Origin: Chitinophagaceae bacterium UBA4412
GTDB taxonomy: Bacteria; Bacteroidota; Bacteroidia; Chitinophagales; Chitinophagaceae
Direction: 5' to 3'
Assembly (NCBI GenBank): GCA_002400445.1
Contig: DGQO01000247.1
Span: 1 to 5,440, forward strand
DNA length: 5,440 nt
Shown: in pieces, positions 1-5,440 of the stretch
Layout: every line of letters begins with the position of its first letter
Position numbering within the stretch: position 1 is the first letter of the stretch
Position numbers and translations under genes: made by a program
The notes under the pieces: model-generated
Databases searched by the model: none
What the model was told of the DNA's origin: nothing
The model's input: only the letters and a program-made list of their open reading frames with translations

Positions 1-858
1 ACCTGGGTGGCCAGTAAAATTGCTGTGCAGCAAATGCCTGCATTGCAAATGGCCGGTATCCGTCAATTACTGGCAGGCTTAAGCTTTGTGATTTTTTTTA
101 TGCTGTATAAAAAATTTCCGCTGCCCACAGCCCGTCAATTTCAATGGTTATTTGTGATGGCCATACTGATGTTTGTATTTGCAAACGGATTGAGTACCTG
201 GAGCCTGCAATACATTCCTACAGGATTGAGTGCTTTAATTGGAGCCTTATACCCGTTAAGTGTAGTGTTTATAAACCGCTTATTTTTCACGAAGCAAACC
301 ATGACGAGCTATACCGTGCTCGGGCTGGTGCTGGGTATTGCGGGTATAGCCATCGTTTTTTATGAAACAGCATTTGATCAGCACGGCGGGCATTTTTTTT
401 TAGGCGTGGGCCTGGCGTTATTTGCTATGCTAAGCTGGAGCCTTGGCACCGTATTTCTCATTCGGAATAAAGTAAATATCAATCCCTATTATGGTACGGG
501 CTGGCAAATGCTCCTTAGTTCTTTTATGTTGTTTGCCCTGAGCGGGGCTACGCAGCCCAACATACCGCTGGCCGAAATTTCAATAAAAACCTGGGCTGCC
601 ATCGCTTATCTTATCAGCATGGGTTCTATCATTACTTTCATTGCGTTTATCTATTCGGTAAAAACGCTGCCTGCGGCGGTGGCATCCCTTTACGCTTACG
701 TAAATCCGCTGGTAGCCATGATTCTGGCTGCCATACTTCTGGGCGAGAAACTCAGCATGAATATTTTGTGGGGTTCTGTAGTTACCCTTACGGGAGTGTA
801 CCTGGTAAATCAAAGTATGCGGCGAAGCGCCAAGAAAATTATTGAGCCTGAGCTATAA
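1..858 (+). CDS. EamA/DMT-family transporter, 5'-truncated by the window edge
   Basis: This is an inner-membrane permease of the drug/metabolite transporter superfamily; the substrate cannot be read from sequence, and relatives export amino acids, metabolites or drugs. The frame is open from base 1, and the codons before the GTG at position 7 (Thr-Trp) continue the family's first-helix pattern, so the GTG is probably not the start and the true start lies upstream. The 285 visible residues hold the end of helix 1 and about nine further hydrophobic segments, giving the usual ten-helix, two-EamA-repeat fold. The second repeat covers roughly residues 132-272. The typical end of helix 9, with Tyr-x-x-x-Asn-Pro-Leu-Val followed by Leu-Leu-Gly-Glu-Lys-Leu near residues 232-251, is clear. 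The tail after helix 10 is short and basic (RRSAKK). The stop is TAA at 856-858. The last 20 bp overlap the 3' end of the convergent deacetylase gene. The family call is firm; the substrate is unknown. Confidence 0.93.
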   Translation, partial: TWVASKIAVQQMPALQMAGIRQLLAGLSFVIFFMLYKKFPLPTARQFQWLFVMAILMFVFANGLSTWSLQYIPTGLSALIGALYPLSVVFINRLFFTKQTMTSYTVLGLVLGIAGIAIVFYETAFDQHGGHFFLGVGLALFAMLSWSLGTVFLIRNKVNINPYYGTGWQMLLSSFMLFALSGATQPNIPLAEISIKTWAAIAYLISMGSIITFIAFIYSVKTLPAAVASLYAYVNPLVAMILAAILLGEKLSMNILWGSVVTLTGVYLVNQSMRRSAKKIIEPEL

Positions 859-2146
859 ATGCTGCATAGGTTTGTCGCCATCCGGCATATAAAGTTGCTG
901 TTCCCAAAAAGTTATTGTGAAAAATGCTGATCATTTGTCCACCTACAGCTTTGCATACTTCTCCATAGAATGCGATCTCTGCTTTAGTTTCTTCGGCAGT
1001 TTGCTGTTGCTCATAAAAGCTGTTGGCATCCATAAAGCAGAAGGGGTGCAGGCGTAATAGCGTCGCATGATTCGTACGCAGGTTAAACCAATAAAAAGAG
1101 GATGCTACAGAAGCCCTGAAGCCGTTGATACTGCCGTAGCCCATACTATAGTCATCTGTAATGTCAGCTTCCAACAGGCGTTCGTATCCTTCCGGTAAAT
1201 TAAAATAAATATAATGTTGCCTGCTCATGCGCACGCTACGGCCTGCAGCAGTTTCTACAATTTTCTTTTCCTGCAGCAATCTTTTTTGGCTGCTGTTGCT
1301 TGCCCAAGAAGGATGAAGACCAATTTCATATTTCCGGCCGAGCTTTTTCATGAGCCGCCACATAAAGAAATGATAAGGCGAAAGATTTTTATCGTACTGG
1401 TTTCGTTGTGTGCCCGCCGGTAAAAAATAAATGGGCTTTAATGCAAATTGATCATGTAAGGCGTCGAGCCAGGAGTAACAATCAAAAGGATCTTTTTTAA
1501 GAAAAGCCAGCACAGCCAATCGCTCTGCCGAAGGACTTTTCATAAAGCCCCCAATATTTCTAAGCAGGCCTTTGCCTTTATAGCAATAAGCAATATCAAT
1601 ATCGTAAGTGGGCAGAAATGAATACCCGGGACGGAGATAGTGCAGGTCTGGAAACTTTTGTTGCAGCACTTTTGCAAGTTCATTTATCCAAATATTTACG
1701 ACAGGCAGTTGTAAAAAATTTTTACAGAAGGCCAGCGAATTTTGATGATCGTAGCGGCCATACATATCTTTTGTGTGTGGCAGGTATTCTTCGTATCGGC
1801 TGAGCAAATAAAAACTGGCAGCAAAAATATCAAAGGGAAAGTCTCCTTTTTCCCCGGCGAAAAAGCAAGGGAAATCCTGGCAGGCTTCTACAAAGATTTC
1901 CTGCTGCCTTATGTCTTCTTCAAAGAGTAAAGGATGGTTGTATATCCAAAAAATATCTTCGCCCGGTTGCTCATCAGTATAAGCAATGCGTGCGCCTTCG
2001 TAAGCATGGAAATAATCTTTATGATGGGTGAGCACAGATTCTATACCCAGTTGTTCTGCAAAAATAAACTGGCTGATATATTGTAGCCTGGGGCTTGGCT
2101 CCCGGCAATATATGAGCAGGCTGGTATGCTGATGCAGGTTGATCAT
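839..2146 (-). CDS. Polysaccharide deacetylase family protein (divergent CE4/NodB fold, DUF7033-like N-terminus)
   Basis: This is a predicted carbohydrate esterase-like protein of 435 residues. CE4 enzymes remove N- or O-acetyl groups from cell-surface glycans using a metal ion. An N-terminal domain (about residues 1-175) carries the stretch FDIFAASFYLLSRYEEYL at about 105-122, which I recognise from Bacteroidota deacetylases with a DUF7033-type N-terminus. The NodB-like part follows: TYDID at 180-184 (motif 1 with the metal-binding Asp), GLHPSWAS around His278 (motif 2), RQHY at 309-312, DYSMGY at 332-337, and FHNNF with His410 (motif-5 position). The second His of the usual HxxxH motif is replaced by Ala282, so activity is likely but unproven. 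I see no signal peptide, so the protein may be cytoplasmic. I chose the ATG at 2146 because it overlaps the lutB stop as ATGA and has GGAAAG 10 nt upstream; a GTG at 2164 would add six residues. The stop is TAA at 839-841. Confidence 0.87.
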   Translation of the reverse strand: MINLHQHTSLLIYCREPSPRLQYISQFIFAEQLGIESVLTHHKDYFHAYEGARIAYTDEQPGEDIFWIYNHPLLFEEDIRQQEIFVEACQDFPCFFAGEKGDFPFDIFAASFYLLSRYEEYLPHTKDMYGRYDHQNSLAFCKNFLQLPVVNIWINELAKVLQQKFPDLHYLRPGYSFLPTYDIDIAYCYKGKGLLRNIGGFMKSPSAERLAVLAFLKKDPFDCYSWLDALHDQFALKPIYFLPAGTQRNQYDKNLSPYHFFMWRLMKKLGRKYEIGLHPSWASNSSQKRLLQEKKIVETAAGRSVRMSRQHYIYFNLPEGYERLLEADITDDYSMGYGSINGFRASVASSFYWFNLRTNHATLLRLHPFCFMDANSFYEQQQTAEETKAEIAFYGEVCKAVGGQMISIFHNNFLGTATLYAGWRQTYAAFIAQAQ

Positions 2147-2162
2147 TTCATTCGATCTTTCC
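2143..2162 (-). promoter_or_regulatory. ATGA start/stop overlap with upstream GGAAAG, coupling lutB to the deacetylase gene
   Basis: On the minus strand the lutB stop (TGA, 2145-2143) shares two bases with the deacetylase ATG (2146-2144), forming ATGA. A purine-rich GGAAAG (2162-2157) ends 10 nt before that ATG and lies inside the lutB coding end, so it could act as a Shine-Dalgarno site. Such overlaps usually mean translational coupling by re-initiation. Bacteroidota often do without strong Shine-Dalgarno sites, so the role of GGAAAG is inference. Confidence 0.6.
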
Positions 2163-3516
2163 ACATTTGGTTAAAAGTCTTTTTGCTAAAGTTCAGGTCT
2201 GCACGATTTCTCGTCCAATCTTTAGCAATGCCATTCACTACCTTATTTTTGAATTTTCCATTTCCCATATTCATCATCATTCGGCTTTGGCAAGCCATGC
2301 GCCAAATTTTCCAGGCTGCTTTTTCGGCAAGGCTGGTATAGCCATCTTCTACGGACTCCTTCCTGTTATCAATTAAAAGTTCGTGCAGGTTTATTTTTAC
2401 GGCACACACTTCTGTGCAGTTTCCGCAAAGGGAAGAAGCATAACTAAGATGCTTAAATTCCTGCATTCCCTGCAAGTGCGGCGTAATGATGCTACCAATG
2501 GGTCCGCTATACGTAACGCCGTAGGCATGGCCACCAATATTTTTATATACAGGGCAGGCGTTGAGGCAAGCTCCGCAGCGTATGCAATACAAGCTTTCCC
2601 GCTGAATCGGATTGTCTAAAATATTCGTGCGCCCGTTATCTAATAAGATCACATACATTTCTTCCGGGCCATCTGTTTCTGCTGCCTTGCGTGGTCCCGT
2701 AATAACGCTGTTGTAAGAAGTGATTTTTTGCCCGGTGCCAAAAGTGCTGAGCAATGGCCAGAACAATCCAAGATCCGTGAGTGAGGGAATCATTTTTTCG
2801 ATACCTACCACTACAATATGTGTTTTAGGAAACGCACAAGTGAGCCGGCCATTTCCTTCATTTTCTGTGAGCGCTACGCCCCCAATATCACTGATGATAA
2901 AGTTTGCACCTGTAATACCCACTTCTGCCTGCACATATTTCTCTCTTAATATTTTACGTGCAACCAAAGTGAGTTCGGTAGGCGTAAGGTTTGGATCAGT
3001 ACCGAGTTTCTGGTTAAAAAGGCGAGCCACATCTTCTTTACTTTTATGCATGGCCGGCGTAACAATATGGTAGGGTGGTTCGTCGTCCAATTGCTGAATA
3101 TATTCTCCGAGGTCTGTTTCTATACTCTCAATGTCATTGGCTTCCATGGCCTTGTTCAGGTGAATTTCTTCTGTAACCATACTCTTGCTCTTCACCAGTG
3201 TTTTGCAATTTTTTTCTTTGCAAATCGCCAGGATGGCAGCAATAGCATCTTCACCTGTTTCTGCCCATATCACTTTTCCGCCATTGGCACTAAAAACTTT
3301 TTCAAAATTTTCGAGTTGTTCATCCAGGGTTTCAATAGCACGCCATTTTGCATTCTTTGCCCGCTCCCGGGCCAGGTGCACATTACTAAACTGCGCTTTG
3401 CCATTGGGCACAGCAGCATTATATTTCCCAATATTAAAATTGATCTTGCGCCGGTGATCAAGGTCGGCAGCTTTTATGGTACTTTTCGCTAAGAATGTCT
3501 TTGAAGTTTCCGTCAT
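2143..3516 (-). CDS. lutB: LutB/LldF-family L-lactate oxidation iron-sulfur protein
   Basis: This 457-residue protein is a subunit of the LutABC-type L-lactate oxidation complex, in which iron-sulfur subunits pass electrons from lactate as it is converted to pyruvate. Domains in order: a LUD (DUF162) domain at about residues 70-295, with the conserved stretch GITGANFIISDIGG at 200-213; a twin-cluster ferredoxin segment; and a LutB_C-like tail from about 385. The first cysteine motif is C311, C314, C317, C321 followed by Pro. The second is C364, C367, C371, where Ala follows C371 instead of the usual Pro. Length is normal for the family. The ATG at 3516 is the only reasonable start. The AAAAGGG upstream (3525-3519) sits only 2 nt from it, closer than a standard Shine-Dalgarno site. 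Neither LutA nor LutC is in the window: upstream is an M14 peptidase, and downstream a coupled deacetylase. A family member with another substrate is possible. Confidence 0.94.
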   Translation of the reverse strand: MTETSKTFLAKSTIKAADLDHRRKINFNIGKYNAAVPNGKAQFSNVHLARERAKNAKWRAIETLDEQLENFEKVFSANGGKVIWAETGEDAIAAILAICKEKNCKTLVKSKSMVTEEIHLNKAMEANDIESIETDLGEYIQQLDDEPPYHIVTPAMHKSKEDVARLFNQKLGTDPNLTPTELTLVARKILREKYVQAEVGITGANFIISDIGGVALTENEGNGRLTCAFPKTHIVVVGIEKMIPSLTDLGLFWPLLSTFGTGQKITSYNSVITGPRKAAETDGPEEMYVILLDNGRTNILDNPIQRESLYCIRCGACLNACPVYKNIGGHAYGVTYSGPIGSIITPHLQGMQEFKHLSYASSLCGNCTEVCAVKINLHELLIDNRKESVEDGYTSLAEKAAWKIWRMACQSRMMMNMGNGKFKNKVVNGIAKDWTRNRADLNFSKKTFNQMWKDRMK

Positions 3517-3533
3517 ATCCCTTTTGCAATTAC

Positions 3534-3553
3534 AATATGTTTTAGAACATATT
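3534..3553. promoter_or_regulatory. Perfect 8-4-8 inverted repeat upstream of lutB (candidate operator or leader hairpin)
   Basis: The arms AATATGTT (3534-3541) and AACATATT (3546-3553) are exact reverse complements around a 4-bp spacer, TTAG on the plus strand. The repeat ends 17 bp before the lutB ATG and is the most ordered element in the 92-bp gap. The inner form ATGTT-N4-AACAT has the half-site spacing typical of CRP/FNR-type regulators, but the bases are not a known consensus. A copy of TTTTGCA lies on each side (3522-3528 and 3552-3558), exactly 30 bp apart. A sequence like the Bacteroidota -7 element (minus strand TACCTTTA, 3569-3562) would place the palindrome just after the transcription start, where a repressor or an RNA hairpin could act. 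No T-tract follows on the minus strand, so it does not look like a terminator of the upstream M14 gene. Confidence 0.45.
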
Positions 3554-3608
3554 TTGCATTGTAAAGGTATTTATTAATCGTGAAGGCTGCGCATTTAGGG
3601 GCCCTTGC

Positions 3609-5440
3609 TTATTGTCCTACCATGAAAACGGCATTACAAAACATCAGTTTACCGTTTTCCCAAAATCCTCTGAAAAGCACATTATCTGCCAGGTAACTCA
3701 CGCTGCCATCGCCCAACTGCTGCACACCAAAGAGCAACCCGTCTTTTAATTGTGCATTGAGTTTGTAGCCCACAAAGCCTGCCACCAGGTTTTCTTTTTT
3801 AATGGTGCCGGCGTTCCATCCGCTACCATCAAAGAAATTGTACACGGCGTCGTCCATCTTGAGCGTATAATAATATTTTGGATAGCCAAACATGAGGGGA
3901 TGCGTATTGTCTATATCTACTTTATAAATAGAACCGGTAGTCATGGTAGATAGGGCCGAGCGATCCCGCTCTGCATAAGATTGCAATGCAGCATAGGGAT
4001 TATTTTTCTTATCTGTATCGCCTTCGGGCTTCTCAGGAGATTTGAGGGTGCTCCACTCTTGTTTACCTAGCTGTGCTACAGCACTTTCTAAAGCTACTAC
4101 CCGGCCGCCACGCTGTATCCATTCTCCAAAGGCAGAAGCCTGTTGTTTATCGTTTAAAAATTTATAACGACCATCTGGCATGATCACAACATCTACTTCA
4201 TTCCAGTTAATGCGGCTAAAGTCTGTTGCATTTGCAAGGGTTACAGGATATTTCAATTCTTTATCAAAGAAATGCCAAACCTCACCTGCTGCGTTGGGGC
4301 TTATGCCCTCGCCGGTAAATAATAATACCCTTGGATTTTTAAGCGGGCGTACATAACCACTGCCAAAATCAAATCCTTTGTCTACCATACCGGATTGCAC
4401 TGCCGCAATCCTTACTTTATGTGCATTGGCGATGTCCAATACAGTGCTCCAAAGTTGACTGCCAAATTTTTCATTTCCTTTTTTAGTAATGATGAATGAA
4501 CCTCTGCCAAAGGATTTACCAGAGGCCTCAAAGGGCGCTTCTGCAAAGCGCAGGCGTATGCCTTTTTGCATGAGTGTACTTGCTACTTTTACTGCAGCAA
4601 GGCCGGTCCAGGGTACCACGTAGGCATAAGCGTCTGTAGCTGTACCGGGCATAAATGAAGTTGCGGTGCCGGGAGAAACGTTTACTTTCTGCGTGCTGGC
4701 ATAGGCTTCTAAACCATAGGCATATGGCAGTGCCCATGCCGTGATGTCGTAAGTAATGGAGTCTACCAATTTGCTCTCGGGTTCAAATAATACGCCTAGT
4801 AAAACAGCTCTTGGTTGGGCACTTGAGATTACGATATCGTTTGCGTCAATAGAAAAACTTTCTTCCTTTTTATTTTGATAATTAAATCCTTTTAGGGAGC
4901 CGCTTGCGCTGCCGTAGCTGATGCCGTTTTTATCCAGTAATTCCAGGAGGGCGGCTATGCGTTGCTCATCCCCGGGATTATTTTTTACCACATACGTTTT
5001 AAATTTTCCGGAATTTCCCAGCACAGCATCGTCAAATATTTTTTTGTATTCCTTAAGCAACTGGTTTCCGTTTTTAGACGCTACTTCAATCGTGCTCATG
5101 CCGGTTGTAAAATGATGGTTGATTCTATCCAGCAGGGTGAGGGTGTCTCCTTCATAGGTTTGGCTGGCAAGGCCGCCTGCGGGGCCGCCGGCTTGCTCGT
5201 AAGTCATGCCGATAGCGCCACTATACAAAGGATAGGTATCTCCATAAGATGGATAAAAAAGATCGAAGATTTCACGGGTGAAATAGAGCCAGTTATTTTG
5301 GTCGAAATACCGGGCATGATTTCGGCCGATGGTAGCCTGGAAGTCACGCTGCCACTTGCTTATCGATTCATGATAGGGCTCTGCTGCCGGTGCAAAATAG
5401 TAGGGGTTATTAATGCCCTGCTCATGAAAATCGACATGTA
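3609..5440 (-). CDS. M14-family zinc carboxypeptidase-like protein with C-terminal amidotransferase-like domain, 5'-truncated
   Basis: This is a large, probably secreted metallopeptidase of the Bacteroidota M14 type; the signal peptide and the first HxxE zinc-ligand pair would lie beyond the right edge. The frame stays open to base 5440, giving 609 visible residues. A TTG at 5228 is an internal Leu, not a start: the codons before it continue the catalytic domain. Visible residues 3-8 read DFHEQG (His at 5424-5426), fitting the third zinc ligand. MTYEQAGG near residues 78-85 (Glu at 5196-5198) fits the catalytic glutamate. A long extension follows. Within it, about residues 366-465 (roughly 4046-4340) look like a class I glutamine-amidotransferase-like Rossmann domain: a VLLFTGEG strand, DVVIMPDGRY, then GEWIQRGGRVVALES. 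I see no clear catalytic Cys there, so it is probably a non-enzymatic fold. The C-terminus (FMVGQ, stop TAA at 3609-3611) has no sorting-domain look. Substrate unknown. Confidence 0.9.
   Translation of the reverse strand, partial: HVDFHEQGINNPYYFAPAAEPYHESISKWQRDFQATIGRNHARYFDQNNWLYFTREIFDLFYPSYGDTYPLYSGAIGMTYEQAGGPAGGLASQTYEGDTLTLLDRINHHFTTGMSTIEVASKNGNQLLKEYKKIFDDAVLGNSGKFKTYVVKNNPGDEQRIAALLELLDKNGISYGSASGSLKGFNYQNKKEESFSIDANDIVISSAQPRAVLLGVLFEPESKLVDSITYDITAWALPYAYGLEAYASTQKVNVSPGTATSFMPGTATDAYAYVVPWTGLAAVKVASTLMQKGIRLRFAEAPFEASGKSFGRGSFIITKKGNEKFGSQLWSTVLDIANAHKVRIAAVQSGMVDKGFDFGSGYVRPLKNPRVLLFTGEGISPNAAGEVWHFFDKELKYPVTLANATDFSRINWNEVDVVIMPDGRYKFLNDKQQASAFGEWIQRGGRVVALESAVAQLGKQEWSTLKSPEKPEGDTDKKNNPYAALQSYAERDRSALSTMTTGSIYKVDIDNTHPLMFGYPKYYYTLKMDDAVYNFFDGSGWNAGTIKKENLVAGFVGYKLNAQLKDGLLFGVQQLGDGSVSYLADNVLFRGFWENGKLMFCNAVFMVGQ

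Noticed and set aside
821..831. Small hairpin GGCG-AAG-CGCC near the 3' ends of the convergent genes
   Set aside because: The stem is only 4 bp, it lies inside coding sequence, and no T-tract follows in either direction, so it is not a credible terminator.
2162..2164. GTG as the deacetylase start
   Set aside because: It would add six residues with no family support, whereas the ATG at 2146 makes the ATGA overlap with the lutB stop and has a purine-rich site at suitable spacing. It cannot be fully excluded.
3046..3492. 148-codon plus-strand open frame opposite lutB
   Set aside because: It lies entirely antisense to the well-supported lutB gene, has no recognisable domain and is rich in Phe, Cys and Ile as expected of a shadow frame.
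3562..3569. Minus-strand TACCTTTA resembling the Bacteroidota -7 promoter element (TAnnTTTG)
   Set aside because: The last base differs and no TTG-type -33 element lies 19-21 bp upstream, so I do not list it as a promoter; it is mentioned only as context for the palindrome.
5226..5228. TTG as the start of the M14 gene
   Set aside because: The frame continues without a stop to base 5440 and encodes catalytic-domain sequence (including DFHEQG), so the TTG is an internal Leu codon.

Overview
The window reads as chromosomal DNA of a member of the Bacteroidota, most likely near Chitinophagaceae. This is inferred from protein style only: a large M14 peptidase with a long C-terminal extension, and a polysaccharide deacetylase of the type with the Bacteroidota N-terminal domain (DUF7033-like). 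GC content is moderate, intergenic space is AT-rich, and there is no rRNA, tRNA or other taxonomic marker. Genes are tightly packed, and I see no mobile element, CRISPR array, RNA gene or obvious foreign segment.

Layout. Positions 1-858 (+) hold the 3' part of an EamA/DMT-family inner-membrane transporter whose start lies upstream of the window. It converges on, and overlaps by 20 bp, a minus-strand gene at 839-2146 for a divergent CE4-type polysaccharide deacetylase. That gene is joined by a 4-bp ATGA start/stop overlap to the preceding minus-strand gene, lutB (2143-3516), an iron-sulfur protein of the LutB/LldF lactate-oxidation family. A 92-bp gap (3517-3608) upstream of lutB carries a perfect 8-4-8 inverted repeat that could be an operator or a leader hairpin. 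From 3609 to the right edge (minus strand) lies the C-terminal 609 residues of an M14-family zinc carboxypeptidase-like protein. Its beginning, with signal peptide and first zinc-ligand pair, is outside the window.

How the genes fit together. lutB and the deacetylase form a translationally coupled pair on one message. In the well-studied lut operons LutB works with LutA and LutC, and neither is encoded here. The M14 gene points the same way and could be co-transcribed upstream, but the gap with its palindrome suggests a separate control point for lutB. The transporter is an independent, convergent unit. Most of the window is ordinary housekeeping or accessory metabolism. The points most worth a second look are the lutB-deacetylase coupling, the palindrome, and the atypical deacetylase active site. 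I found no convincing evidence of a wholly new system.
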